Positions 10,622 through 24,843 are shown, counted from the first letter of the stretch. The stretch is DNA of 64,000 nt from Chrysomallon squamiferum (GCA_012295275.1 CM022673.1:26880761-26944760); one strand, 5' to 3'. Notes: generated from the letters alone by a model not told the origin. Program-made: numbers and translations.

Positions 10622-11683
10622 ATGCTTGTTATTCTTTGCCTGTGTGTGTTGATTGTGGCTGATGCCACCGACACGGTGAAGCCGAGACGGACGGACATAA
10701 CTGACAAGGGCTACTCGAACTTGTTTCACGGCTGGGTGGATGTGCAGGGACAAGGAGTGAAGAATGACTACTGCAGGTTTGTTACAACAGCTGAACGTAG
10801 GTGACTTTGTCTTTTACTTTTTACGTAACCAGTGGCGTAGCTAATATATGACGAGTATGACGCTTGCATTGGGCGTCACACCACTGAGCTGTTTACTTTA
10901 AACTTGACTGGTGGTTTATGAGCTGATTCTATGATTCTAGACAGGGGCGCAGTTACAGTGTTTGCCTCAAAATTAAACTTAAAATTAAACGCATTAAATA
11001 CTTATTAGCATTTAAATTATTCGTTAATTTTTTTTTAACCAATCAACGTTACAATACATTATTTCTTAATAATTCTATTCTTGTACTTAATTAAAGGTGA
11101 CTTAAAAATCAACTGGTGCAGGTATTTTTGTAAATTAAATTTTAAATAATTTTAAATAAACCGTCGTATGATTTCATCATAACGATTTTTTTTTCCCTCG
11201 GTGTATTTTTATTACATTTTGTCGTTTAAGGAGACAGATTATTGTAAATGTATACGGTAAATGTGTGTGTGTGTGTGTTTGTTTATTGTTACGGTGTGTA
11301 CTATACGTAATTATATAGATGGAAAGAAAGAAAGAAAAATAGATAGATGGATAGATGGACAGACAGACAGACAGATAGACATATAGACAGATTGATACAT
11401 AGACACATAGACACATAGACAGACAGGCAGACAGACAGACAGACAGACAGACACATATATATCTATATATAGACTGACACATGTAATATTATAATTCTAG
11501 AGTTGTCGGTCCATCCAAAGGATTCCCATTTAGATGGATGTCATGCGCACTGGCCGGAACCCAGGGTGCAAGTGAGTACAACTACAACCCGTCTAATGGC
11601 GGCACGACCTGGTTTGACACCGGATATGCAAACACGTGGTTCATGGAGGATAAAAACGGAGACGGGCGGGATGACTACTGCAG
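10622..11683 (+). CDS. Secreted FG-GAP/VCBS-like module protein, first two coding exons
   Basis: Exon 1 (10622-10776) encodes MLVILCLCVLIVADA, a signal peptide, then TDTVKPRRTDITDKGY and HGWVDVQGQGVKNDYC. It ends in phase 2 at a GTTTGT donor. Exon 2 (11501-11683, 183 nt, phase 2 on both sides) continues R-V-V-G-P-S-K-G-F, SCALAGT, a Tyr/Asn-rich linker, DTGYANTWF and EDKNGDGRDDYC, ending at GTAATC. The [HW]...D.xGxGxxxDYC-RVVG layout is a repeating module. The Asp-rich loop is intact in exon 2 (DKNGDGRDD) but degenerate in exon 1 (DVQGQGVKND). This is the pattern of FG-GAP/VCBS-type repeats of secreted proteins. No third exon is visible, so the gene is partial here or its 3' part was lost in the duplication. 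Exon 2 is duplicated at 2083-2265. Ligand and role unknown. Confidence 0.7.
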
Positions 11684-11909
11684 GTAATCGCTGTAACAGT
11701 GAGAATATTGTTTTATCAACAATACACAGTAAAAACATAAATATGTAGACCTTTCCAAATTATATAAGATATCCGGACTGAATTTTTGAAAATTATTCAA
11801 GAAAAGAAAGTTTAAAAGGAGAACGAACTAAGAATGTGAAGAAGAAAGGTTGAGAGTTTCCGTTTTGTAAATCATCAGAAAATATAAATAACTTATTGAA
11901 ACTTTGGTA

Positions 11910-12655
<746 letters not shown>

Positions 12656-13074
12656 CCATAAAAGGATCTCAAGGATGCCGCTAAACAAAAGACAAACACG
12701 TTAAACACATTTCACAAAATGTTAAGTGTCATACTTAATAAATAAATAAATAAAAAATCTGTTGTAAAGAAAAAGCTTGTAAGTGTTTTGTGATGATATA
12801 GAGAAATAAACGGTTAACGATACTTCGACCCTTTGACATACATTATTTGATAATATACATGCTTACATGCTTACATATTATACATGCATACATAACTAGA
12901 CGCATGCACACATACATACATACATGAACAGATATTAACATACCACCAGGTCGACCAATTATCTCAGACTGTGGGTCGGAATCTTGTAACATTTCCTAAT
13001 GCAGTGACTCTGAGACAAGCTAGTTTTTGTTAAAAATACAGATGATAGTTTATCTAAAATATCTAAAACCGGAT

Positions 13075-13770
13075 CGTCAGCGATCTTCAAAAAGACCAGA
13101 AGCAGGCTTCACGACGTAACAAAAATCTCAGTCTACGTTCAGTAACGAACAAACAGAAAGTGAATATCAAATCCGAACTAACCTAGACTGCAATTCCAAA
13201 AAATCTTGTGTATTAAATAATATATACATCTTATGTAATAAACAGTATGTCGGCCAAACACAAAATATGTTACGAGTTAGAACTGCTTGTGACAAATACG
13301 ATATTAGGCTTGAAGTTGACATTCCTGTCGCCAGACACTTTAAGCTACCTGGTCATATATTGGAGGATCATTTTGAAATAATCGCAATAGAACAAACGCC
13401 CATTCTCGACTCCAAAATTGAAACCGACCTTTTTAGACTTCAACGAAAAGGTTTGGATTCGCACGTTACAAACCCTAAAACCATTTGCAATAAATGATGA
13501 ATCGGGCAAATGTAAAGAGAGAGATAAAATAATTTTCCCAATAATTTACAATCGCCGCAGTGTTGACGTTGGTACAATTATGAAGGAGCAATATTTTAAC
13601 TTACAGACTACTATGAAAAATCCACAAACAGCACGTCCCGTCATAGTTTTCAGAAAAGAAAAAAACAAGTCTAAAAGACATTTTAATCTTTACGAGATTT
13701 TCGGAATAATACGCCTATCAAAGGATTGTCGAATTAATTCAATAAAAGATACGGAAATATTTTAAGATGT
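13075..13770 (+). mobile_element. Decayed Penelope-like GIY-YIG fragment (copy B)
   Basis: A translated KQYVGQTQ-type motif at about 13240-13262 opens the GIY-YIG-like domain. It is followed by LRVRTACDKYDIRL, PVARHFKLPGH and a long ILDSKIETDLFRL stretch. A one-base frameshift near 13440 moves the reading to WIRTLQTLKPFAIN and a Lys/Asn-rich tail ending at 13765. The reverse-transcriptase remnant present in copy A is deleted: the sequence jumps from ATATCTAAAACC to the GTCAGCGATCT segment at about 13072. The element is inactive. Confidence 0.75.
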
Positions 13771-14412
13771 TTTCAAAGGATATGTCAAGCGTTAGGAATG
13801 TTTTGGAATTTTTTTTTTTTTTGTTGGAAATGTTATGTTTTTTACACATTTTGAGAAAGGATATCTGCTGAATAGTGTTTTAAATAGTTTTAAATAGATT
13901 TTTGAAATGTATTGGTTTCTAGAAGGGTATTGGTATTAAATGTCAGAATATTTTATAGATTTTTTTAGAAAGGAGACTTTCTAAATAGTTTTTGAAATAA
14001 TTTTAAATAGATTTAGAGATGTAATGTCTAGATCAATAAAATGTATTGTTAAACATGTTTAAACGCTTCTGCATATAGTTTTAAAAGGTTTGATGCATGT
14101 AAATAAATGTTTGTTTTTTAAAAATGATAACAAAATAAGAAATATATTGACAAAGAAGCAAAGCAAAGATGTAATAAACATCATAATGGTCAATTTTAAG
14201 TTAAATCGAATCCCTAGAGATAAAATTAGAAAATGATTAATTGTTTTAAGTAATAAAAGAACTGCCTGTGCCATTGCGTTCTTTAATTCATAAATTCATA
14301 AATACATACATACATACATGCATACATACATACATACTTACATACATACATCATACATACATACTTACACACCTACATACATACATACATACATACATAA
14401 AAAATATATATA

Positions 14413-14505
14413 CAGTGGTACCTTGACTTACGAGTAACCAACTTACGAGCTTTCCGATTTACGAGCAGTCGTCCGGGAGTGTTTTGCAGATAAAGAAATA
14501 CGAAC
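14413..14505 (+). mobile_element. Solitary end of the Tigger-like MITE family
   Basis: CAGTGGTACCTTGACTTACG, then ACTTACGAGCTTTCCGATTT and GCAGTCGTCCGGGAG, matches the reverse complement of the right end of the MITE at 9955-10439 over about 90 bp and then stops at a (CA)n run. It is a truncated copy in the opposite sense. Confidence 0.75.
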
Positions 14506-15181
14506 ACACACACACACACACACACACATACACACGTACGTACCTACCTATCTACATACACAGTTTTAGATATCTAAAAAAATATATGCACAAAGTCTGT
14601 AAATACATTTTATTTTTATTTATTTATTTATACTGATAACACGATTATTGCATTTAGATTATTAACAATTTTAAATACTAGTAATTCAAATTATTTGTAT
14701 TTCTTCAATATACTCTACAAGCTTTACTTTGCAATAGTTACGACCAACTAATCTAAAATAACTTTAAATTTTTATTAAACTAACAAACATCAAACACTAA
14801 AAATGTACATAAAATACTTCAAACACCATTGTAATATAAAATATTAATATAAAATAAATCAGTTTTAATAAAACGTTTATCTAATGCTAGTTCTGAAACT
14901 TCCAAAAAATGAAATTTTTACTACCGTTAATGTGCATGTGAATTTCAGGATTCTGAAGGATATGCTCCAAAACAGACATTTAAAAATAAACATACAAATT
15001 TCACTTATTGTTCTGTTGTTGTTATTATTATTAGCTTGTTGAAACATATGAATAAAATTTCACTTTTAACTGAATAAATATGAAAATAAATATTCTTTTA
15101 CTTTTTTGGCTTGTCCTCATTTCTTATCTTTAATTAAAAATAAAAAGAAAGAAACAAACAAACAAACAAAGAAAAAAGATG

Positions 15182-15232
<51 letters not shown>

Positions 15233-15494
15233 GTAATAACAATAATAATAAGTAAATAAATAAAAATAAACTGAGGTAGAGAAAAGAAGAAAAATTAACG
15301 AAGTAAAAAAAAACAATAATAATAATTACAAAGCAAAACACATTTTCGGCAGATCTTTAAAACCAGAAAAACGAGTAGACAACATTTAACATTCAGAACG
15401 TGATATTTAATTTTACTTTTGAAACCAATATTTCATTTCTGTTTTCGAAAGCTGTAATTTTAGTTGGTAATTTCTTTAACAAAATTGTTATTAT
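14506..15494. other. Intergenic stretch
   Basis: No gene seen. It contains a (CA)n run (about 14502-14530) and an (AAT)n array (about 15183-15250). It probably includes the 3' UTR of the minus-strand gene ending at 15495. Confidence 0.5.
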
Positions 15495-15652
15495 TCACTG
15501 CTCGGCGCTTCGGACTTCAGTTTTGACAGAGTTATCTTGCTCTTCCCGTCTGTTACTGTTTGCAGTTTGTGTAGGTGGCGCCACTGTTTGCACTCTGTCC
15601 GTCGTTGTTTCTGTTACTCCTTTGTCTCTAGCTTCCTGAAATTGATAAATTA

Positions 15653-15698
<46 letters not shown>

Positions 15699-16798
15699 TT
15701 AAATTTGAGATTAACATTCACCAGAATAACCGAGCTACCAGAAATTCAGATATGTAGAAATCAAGCGTTACATATAATAGTATATTTTGAACAAAAAATA
15801 ATTATGATGATTTATCTTGGAAGAATCCAACTGAAGAAGAAAACAGTGGTTGTCTAATCCTTGTTGTTGCTTGCCAAGGGCCCCAAAAATGTACGACTGC
15901 AACTGATTATATCTACATGGTTTCGATATTCAGCATCTATATCTTATATAACTAATTTATATGAACTTCTTTCTCAAGCTAGATAAGTACCTGACATTAA
16001 CGTATACACATACACACATCCATATACACACTATCACAGACGTAGACACACACACACAAACACACACACACACACACACACGAATGCAAGAACTTACAGA
16101 AGCTATTTTGCTTCTGTCTAGCAACGACGCCAAAGTTGGTGTGATTTCACGTTGTTGTTCGTCATGAAGATGATGTTGACGCAGATGATGGCTAAGATAC
16201 TGTCCGTGTCGATAACAGCCACAACATGGACAGCAACAAGGACAACATCCTTGAGCTGACATAAACATAGAAGCTGCAACTAAAAAAAAAAAAAAAAAAT
16301 TTAATGTGTGAAACAGCTGACTTTCGACAAATATATAATAATTATATATAACAGAAATACATATACATTTTTTAAATGATAAAAAAAAACAGAGAAGAAA
16401 ACGAAATTATGAAAATGTCAGTGAAAATACAGTTTACCAGTAGTTAATATATATATATATTCAGTGAGTCACGTCAACCTGAGAAACGCTTTAACATAAT
16501 CAAAGTTGGAACATCGGAGACTGGTGGATTTGACTGTTCAGCTACGTATTATCGTGTTAGTAAGTTATCGGGTTAATCAAAAGAAAATTCAGAGAAAGTA
16601 TAATAGTAGTCCAGGACAAGATCCTGTAGCGAGATGCATCAGAGAACTTTCAGTGTTAAGGGGAATAACTTAACCATTGCCTCTAATATCTACGATTTTA
16701 GTACCTGTTGTATTATAAAACAGGAAAAAAAAAAATCAGCACTGAATTATGGCGTTCAACTTACAGACAACAGAAATCAGTATTATTCCAGTCTTCAT
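15495..16798 (-). CDS. Secreted Cys-Pro-rich protein, 118 aa (family member 2)
   Basis: Three coding exons on the minus strand: 16798-16765 (34 nt), 16279-16098 (182 nt) and 15635-15495 (141 nt, ending TGA). They join in phase 1 and then phase 0 at GTAAGT or GTAAGTT donors and TAG or TTTCAG acceptors. The product starts MKTGIILISVVFAASMFMSA, a signal peptide, then QGCCPCCCPCCGCYRHGQY. A His/Gln-rich stretch and a longer hydrophilic tail of Thr, Gln, Arg and Glu follow, ending EVRSAEQ, with no further Cys. The 34-nt first exon, its phase-1 intron and the Cys block straight after the signal peptide tie it to the small Cys-rich family, of which it is the longest member. A TATATAAA box lies 75 bp before the ATG. 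Function unknown. The His and Cys content would suit metal binding, but that is speculation. Confidence 0.8.
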
Positions 16799-16872
16799 CG
16801 TTGCAGTATCTAAATGTAATTCAGAGTAGTCTTTCTGTTTGGTGATGAAGATTAATTACGGATCTTTAGGGG

Positions 16873-16880
16873 TTTATATA
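16873..16880 (-). promoter_or_regulatory. TATA box of family member 2
   Basis: TATATAAA on the minus strand, 75 bp before the ATG at 16798. Confidence 0.6.
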
Positions 16881-19800
16881 CCACAGGAAACAAAAGACTG
16901 GAGAAAACAATTTACATTATGTTTCCGCCGTCTGTATTAAAAATTAAAAATAATTTATTTTGAGACTGTTTCATTTTAAGCTTTCCTTTTTGATATCTGT
17001 GGTGATTTTTACTAAATATTTTTATTTGTGTGTTTTATTTTTGTATCATTGGTGTGTATTTTTGGCTAGCCAGATCACAGAAACGCGCTGTGACACGTGA
17101 CATGCTGTGAAATGAAACATAAATTTCTCGTTTTAAATCGGTGTGGAACAGGTAGGAGGTATGCACATGCGGTGAAAAGATTATCATGTTTCTGTATATA
17201 AATTCTCACATTATCACTTTATATATGATATAAACAGTTGTTTTAGTCAGTCAAAATATTGAAAAGTTTTTTTTTTTTTTTTTTTTTTTTACTGACCAAC
17301 GTAACTAATTTTATTATTTTATTTGAAACAGATTATCTTAATTTCTTTTAAATTAATTAATTTTTGGTTTTAGTTAATTTTAGACAACGATGTATTTTCT
17401 AAACACAAATAATATTTTAAAATAATATACATTTAATACAATTATATTTAAAATATATTTGAGAAATAATAATTTAATAATAATAAAATAGAGAAAATAA
17501 TAATCTAAAATAATAAAATAATAATAAATAAAATAAATAAATAAATAAAATAATTTTAATAATAAATAAAAAATAAATATTTTAAAAATATAAACAAAAA
17601 AATAAAATAATAATAATAATAATAATAATAATAATTAATAAATAAAATAAAAATAAAAACAAAATGCAGTATTAAAATTTTTGTAAAATGAGTTTTAAAA
17701 TAATTTTAAATTGCCTTTCTGACCATTAGTTTTAAAATAATTTTAAATTTCGTTTTAAAGAATTCACTGAAATGCTCAGTCTAGCTTATTTCTTCTCGTT
17801 AGCAGTTAGCAGGATTGGACATTTTTATTCTGATAATCAAACATTTCCTATTCCGTCCTGGCCTTAGCGGGAATAATTTCTGAATACGCTTGGATAAATT
17901 CAATTTATGAATTTCTGTATTTTAACATTAATTATAGTAAGCATCAGTTTCTTGGCATATGCCGTAGTTTGAAAGTGATCAGTCCGACGAGACGGTGCGG
18001 TGCACATAATGGAGGAAACACAAAACAAGCAGAAACAAAAACAAATGGAGAAGACGAAGTTTTGAGTAGGAGATGTAGCAATCAATGGAATATTATTTGG
18101 TTTGTTTTACTTTATTATTCCTCCGTTGTAGAATAAATAGACTGTCTTAACGTTTATTCTTTCGCCATTCTTCTATTCTGTATATACCAGAAGTGTTTAG
18201 ACTAAACTTCAAAATGCGAATCGACTCAGTCTTGTTTTGTTACGTAATTTGTTATTCATAATATTTACAATCGTAACACGATGCGTCATAATTCGACTTA
18301 TTCTTTTTAATAAAACTTAAACATTATTTATATATACAATGCAAGCTTTAATTTTGTTTAGAATCAAACAAAGTAAAAGGAGGACTGTCATTTCATTTGA
18401 CAGCGAATGAGTGACAGCCTCGATTTATCGGTCTGACTGTATTAATGTCGGATTATGTTAACAATAGCAGGCAATGAGGTCAGGCCAAAAAAAAAAAAAA
18501 TTAAAATTAAAGCTTTGAATTCAAAATAATTTTCAGTGTACGTAGCTTTTTAGTAACTATTTTATTCTCCCCATATTATAATACTTAAATATTTACTCAC
18601 TCACTGAACATTTATACTAAATTGGTAAACGACATACATAAATTATTAAATAACCCGTTTGAAATTTACATTATTTTAAGGACTAACATAGGCTTCTGTC
18701 AGAACGCGACAGATACCAGACATATGCATTCTTGAATTTTCTTAACATTATACAGTTGTCTAAATTTTACCTGAATTTATATTTACTTATTGTTTTTGTG
18801 GTGTGAGATGGAAGGATGGGCATAATTTAGGAATAAAGTTTTATGTTAATTCTGCATTACAGTCTGAACTAGAGACAAATATATATATATTTTTAAAGCT
18901 TATTGCACATATCCATCTTTATTTGTTGATGTAAATAAATAAGAAATGACTGTTCAAACGAAGATAATAATAAAATGAAATTAAAAGAAAGAAAGAAGTA
19001 AAAAATAATAATAATAAATAAATAAAATAAAATGTTGTCAGACGAGTAACTTGATTTGACCTCACTGATCAGCATACTATTCAGAAAATTTCTTTTATGT
19101 AAAACTAATCTTGCTAAGCCAGTCTGAGTAAAAATAATATCAAGTTTAGGTAGATTTACACTGATTCTGAAAAGGCTTCGGCACTTCATATCTTGGATGT
19201 GTTTTGGTTTGAAAACATATCTTCATATTTATACATAATATACATAAAAAAATAATAAAATAATAAAATAAACAAACAAAAAATCTGTTTATGAATATCA
19301 TATTTTCAAAACCTGCAGTTTATAGTTACCAATATTTACTAAAAAAATATTGCTACACACTTTTAAATGTCTTAATGTTTCACACTCGACAAACACAAAC
19401 ATTTAATTTGTGTCTGGCAACAAAAACGGTTTACTTGAAATGCCTGCTAATTGCTGACTCAAACTCATTTTGTGTAAATTCGCATTTTCCGCCTCTCGTT
19501 TCAAACTGCTGTGTTAGTGCATGACATATTTAATGTGTAAAGAGGTAAATGTTTGCCTCTGCCTCACACTCTTTAAGTAGTGTAAGTTTGTACAGTTATC
19601 TTTAGACAGAAAACTGATTCAACTATTTGTTTCTGATTGCTTTGCTCAAACTCATGAATTCATAGCCGAGGGAAAAGAATTTAATGACCCTTTGGAGTGT
19701 CCACACATTAAAACAAATGTCCACACAGTAGGATGTTTTGTTTTGCTTGCAGTACACTTGCATCTATGTAATGCTCCATGGTTGGTTTGTGAAATAGTTT

Positions 19801-19945
19801 GTGAACCTGTTTTGAAATATACTTCATTTTATTCATTCATAGATTTGTGAAAAATTTATTTGTTCATTCATTTTGAGGAAATTTATCTTCATCACTCTTT
19901 ATCTGGTTTTTGTTTGTTTTATTGGGATCCACTTTTTATTTTGCT
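16881..19945. other. Intergenic AT-rich stretch
   Basis: No gene seen on either strand. It contains a poly-T tract near 17268-17290 and a long stretch of A/T-only words (about 17400-17760). The right part probably carries the promoter of the tetraspanin gene, but I recognise no clear core element. Confidence 0.5.
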
Positions 19946-19965
19946 ATGATGCGACTATCACAGAG
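19946..19965 (+). CDS. Possible 5' exon of tetraspanin adding an in-frame N-terminus
   Basis: ATGATGCGACTATCACAGAG ends at a good donor (GTAAGA, 19966). Joined to the acceptor at 21070, it reads MMRLSQR then LTSQKLRQAS and continues in frame into MASEKTSF of the tetraspanin. The exon may instead be 5' UTR with an in-frame upstream ATG. Family members normally start close to the first membrane segment, which favours the downstream ATG at 21102. Confidence 0.4.
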
Positions 19966-21101
19966 GTAAGAAAATAATAAAATAAACTTGTTCATTATGT
20001 TTAGAAGTCATAAGTACTTAGCAAACAATTGTGATTTCTGAAATATATCTTTAGTTGTTCTTATTGTAACCTAAATGAATTTTGTTTGCTTCAAAATTAT
20101 ATTTTTATTTTGTTACTAACTGTATACCTTTGCTGACAGTAAAGTTCAACAATAAATTAACTTTTATGTTTGGAAGTGAAATTTTTTATTTTTTTATTGT
20201 GATACTGTTTTGAATATAGAAATGTAAGTTAAAACTGATTGACTAAAAGTTTTGATAACCTGATCTAACATTTGTGATTATTAAGAATGTTTGTTAATAC
20301 ATCAAAGAGCAAGTCATATGTAGCATTATAATGTTATAATGGTTAAAAAATAGTTTTATAATTCTTTTATAATTACAAGTACCTGTGCCATTGTGTCATA
20401 ATTATTTTATATCAAAATTAGTATTCATTTGAAACCTACCATTTTTGTTATATATGTTGAACTGTTTCGCTGCAGACATCAAATGATCACTAACAAGCAG
20501 ATTTCAAACCCAAATACTGTACAGTTATGATTCCTTTTTTTCCTATTTAAACAACAACAAAAACCCAACAAAAACAACAAACAAACAAAACAGTAACAAC
20601 AAAAAACAAAAACAACAAACAAACAAAACAATAACAACAAAAAACATGAAGACAATAGTAATAGAGTAAAAGTGATAAATCATTAACTGTTATGAAGCCG
20701 GTAATTCATTTTATGACATTTCTGTTTGATGTTTTCTCATTTGCTTATATAATTTTAATAATATATTAATTTTACTATAGATAAATGTAAGATTTATGTG
20801 AGGGTTTTTTTTCACACCTGGAATACTAACAGTATACTTTTGCTAATATAATTTTTATAATAATAATAAAAAAAAATTACTGCAGATAAATGTAAGATTT
20901 TTAAATGAATTTCTGTTTTTTTTTTTTTTTAACACCTGGAATACTAACACTATACCTCTACTATTATAATTTTAATTATACTGTAGATAAATATAAGATT
21001 TATATGTTGTTATTTGTTTTTTTCTACACCTCATTCTACTTCGTAGTGAACATTTTGATTTTATTTTCAGGTTGACAAGTCAGAAACTGCGACAGGCCAG
21101 C

Positions 21102-24100
21102 ATGGCAAGTGAGAAGACCAGTTTCAGTGTTGTGAAATATGTCTTCTTTGCTTTTAATGTCTTCATCTGGGTGAGGAAATACTTACTAAACTATTGTATT
21201 AAATTTGTTAATCAATCTGGTACATTAAACATTTATTTCACTGTTACAAATTACGTTTTTTAATAAATCTGGTACATTTAATTAAGTATTACACATTATG
21301 ATTATTAATGATACATTACATATTTATTTTAATGTTATAAATTATGTGTTTTTTTTTTAAATTAATATGGTACAGTAAATATAAAATTTAGTGTTTTAAA
21401 TTATGGTTTTTTAATGAATGAATGTGACATATTAAACATTTATTTAACTGTTTATAAATAAAGTCTTTGAATTAATTTGGAACATTACAGTATGTTTTGA
21501 TTTTTAGTGTTATATTTCTATGATTTTTATTTATTTTTTTTTTTTTTCAGCTGCTAGGATGTGGGGTCCTTGCTTTAGGAATCTGGCTGCAGGTGAACAG
21601 GAGTCAGTTCATCACTCTGTTGCCAACATACAGCTTCCTCAGTGCTTCTGCACTGTGCATCTCTGCTGGTGCTATAATTCTCATTGTTGGTTTTCTAGGA
21701 TGCTGTGGAGCATTCCTTGAAAACCAGTGTATGCTCATTGGGGTGAGTAGCAGTATTCTGGAGTTTGAGTTTTACTCAAGAAAATTACGTAATTTTGTTT
21801 TATGTAATGACAATAGAAAGTGTGCCAGTGTATTGTTGTTGTTTTTTTCAGTGTAGAAAAGTTTGAAATGTTAAGAAAATAATATTACCTTTTCTTTAAC
21901 AAAGATAACAATCAGAGTGAAATATTTAAATTATGGCAGAAGTAGATAATGTCAATGAATTAACTGATCAAAATGAGATATGATTACACTGAAGTTTCTT
22001 CTATAACTTAATCCGTTATGTCCACCTAGATGTTCATTACAGGTGCAGGTTAAGTCAAAACTGTAATTGTTCTAGTTGTTAAAGTTACTTAATACATTAA
22101 TTCTGTATACAGATGTGTTATTTTTACTTTCCTTCTTTCTTCAGAGACTGTTAGACACTCACAGAATGACTGCAGTGGGCTTCACATTGTTACAACATAA
22201 ATTAAAAATGTATTCATTCATGTTCAAATGCTGATCTGTGCAGTGCCTTCATGTAACTGATGTATTTGAATTATTTCAGTATTTTGTGATGGTTCTGCTT
22301 ATCTTTGCACTGGAAATTACAGCAGGGACTCTGGGCTTTGTGAAGAAGGATGAGGTAAGAAAATAAGTTGCGTACATTCTAAATAAAAACAGATCTGTAG
22401 CAAAAAAATAAAAGCTTTCAGCCAGGAGAAATCCAGTGAAAACTGATACTAGCTATGGACCAAGTTTAAGACCAGAACTGATTTATATTTCTGGACCAGT
22501 TTTAATATACATATGTACATTTTTTGTTAATTAATTTTCATTGTTTATTTAATATTTTAAATTATGTATAGATTTCTTTAGTGGCTGTCTTTAAAATAAA
22601 AATGTTTTAATGGAAAGGAATATTATTTGAATAATCTGCTCATTTCTCAAAATGTGTTTTGAAAAAATCAGGCAAACGAAATACTTCGAAAAAATCTTCA
22701 TTTTTAAAAAAAAAAAAATTAATTTTAGACACACACGACTGCAGATTGTGAAATTATATGACAGATGATGAAAATTAACAATTGTTTTCAGGTTGAAAAG
22801 CTCATTAAAAAGGAACTGCTGTCTAGCATGAAGACAGAATATGCTCCTGTGGTACACAATCCAAACATTGAAGGATGGCGCGAGATATTCGACTCCCTGC
22901 AGACAGAGGTTTGAGAAATACTCACTTCGTACATCAGCTCTGTCATTTACATTTTAGTCATTTATATTTTATTCAGCTGCATTTTTCAGTTAAAATTCTC
23001 AGTTATCACTTATTTTGTTAATATTATTCACGTTTTAGGAAAATGTATTTTTTATTTAATTGTTTGCGACTGTGAGTTATTTTGGGGGTTTTTTATTCAT
23101 AGTTTAATAATTGCAGTTTTCTCTTGACTTTATTTTATTTTGTTAAAATTTAATAGAATTTTGTTTAATTGTTTTGCACTTTGCTGATAATTCCAGTGAA
23201 TATTTTATCTTGTTTATTAACAACAGTATAATTTACAAAGTAATAATAAGTAGTTTTTAAAAATTGAATAAAACAGTTTTAGTGTTAATTTAAATTTTTT
23301 GAATTATTATATCAAAGGGAGACAATCATGGAATTAGATTTCTAAGACTATTGTATATATTAACAATCAATTCATATTTTCTTGTTCATGCAAAAATCAG
23401 AATTTAAGAGAAATATGTTGTGCTGTTTAAACATAAGAAGAAAAAAACTTTAAATAATTATCAAAATGGCACAACAAATTAATTATAACGTTATACGTGC
23501 AGAAAGATATTTTGAAAATATTTTCGTGACATTTTTGTCTTTTTTTTAAATTGTTTTTCCTACATTTCATGTTACTTGTTTGTTAAGTTGAGGTGCTGTG
23601 GAGTAAACAACTACACTGACTGGTACAACATCAAAGCCTGGCCAGATGAAAGCAGAGTTCCAGACTCATGTTGTGTCGTTCCAACTGACAACTGTGGTCT
23701 CCTCGACAAATCATTTTGGTTTGATAGGGTCTGTTTTAGTTTTTAATCTTTAAAATTTAAAATAAATCAGATTTAAAAAAAAACTATTAAAAAAATAGAA
23801 ATAAACCAAAAAAAAAAAAAAACCCAATAACAATATTAAAATTAAATTAAATTAAATTAAAAATAAAATTTAATTAAAAAACAAAAAAAAAAAATAAAAA
23901 AAATATTTATCTAATTAAAATTACAATTAAATTTTAAATTAAATTAAAATTAAACATACATAAAAGTGTTTAAAAAAATTAAAAAATTTAAAAATATTTA
24001 TCCAATTAAAAAATGGATTAATCAAAATAAATTTCAAAAATGGAAATCGAAAATAAATTTACAAAATGTTTACAAAATATTTTTATTGACATTTTACAGA

Positions 24101-24487
24101 AATACTTCATTTTAACTCGTCCTTTGTTAAATGAGATAATTTTGCATTGCAGGGCTGCCTAGGAGAAATTGAGTACTGGTTTGTTAGAAATATGTATGTG
24201 CTGGGAGTTGTTGGCATCACTGTTGGTGTTATACAGGTAATTCAGATACCTTCTTCACATTATTTACATTGTTCTTTTTCACATTAAATTTTTTAAATAT
24301 GTCAAAGAAAGAGCTGGTTCATTGTCACGATATTAAAAAAATGTTTATAATATAATAATATTTTATAATAGTTAATGAAACTCGATATCGAACAGTGAAT
24401 TATTAAAAAAATATATATAACTTTCTATGATTTTTAAATTGTTTGTTAAATATGTTAATAAAAAAGGAGGTTCGGAATCAATATAAT

Positions 24488-24527
<40 letters not shown>

Positions 24528-24843
24528 TATTTAATATAACTATGATTTTACACTGTTAATTAAGATCATATTGATTTTTGAATAATTAAAATATTCAGTG
24601 AAAGAAATTTCGATTTAACAGTCAAATAACTATTAATGATATATTATTCTGAATATTAAGTTATCTCAAAACTTGTTGAATGGCTTCAAGAAGTTCTCAG
24701 TTATAAAAATTTGTCTATTAATGTATAATTTATTTTTTATTTTTTTAAACTTTTTTTTGTTTTGTTTTTTGATATAGATTCTTGGCATGGTGGCTGCCAT
24801 AATACTTTTCTGCTACTTGAGAAATAGGAAATTTCTACTTTAA
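21102..24843 (+). CDS. Tetraspanin, 247 aa, seven exons
   Basis: Exons 21102-21170, 21551-21742, 22280-22354, 22792-22908, 23588-23728, 24153-24236 and 24778-24843 all join in phase 0. The protein has four membrane segments (about residues 12-34, 52-76, 86-108 and 208-238), a short first loop and a large extracellular loop of about 95 residues. That loop holds the diagnostic CCG (residues 154-156, in LRCCGVNNYTDWY), a VPDSCC motif (C179, C180), C187 and C200, giving six Cys. The intracellular loop GCCGAFLENQCML and the Glu in the third membrane segment (LIFALEITAG) are typical. N159 is in an N-Y-T glycosylation sequon. Overall layout is closest to the Tspan4/Tspan9 type. Tetraspanins organise membrane microdomains by binding integrins and other partners. 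I chose the ATG at 21102 because MASEKTSFSVVKYVFF is the usual family start. An upstream in-frame extension is possible. Confidence 0.92.

Noticed and set aside
17900-18085. Minus-strand ORF with a Cys/Phe-rich hydrophobic start.
   Set aside because: Hydrophobic run could be a signal peptide but there is no Cys block, no family-type exon structure and no promoter.
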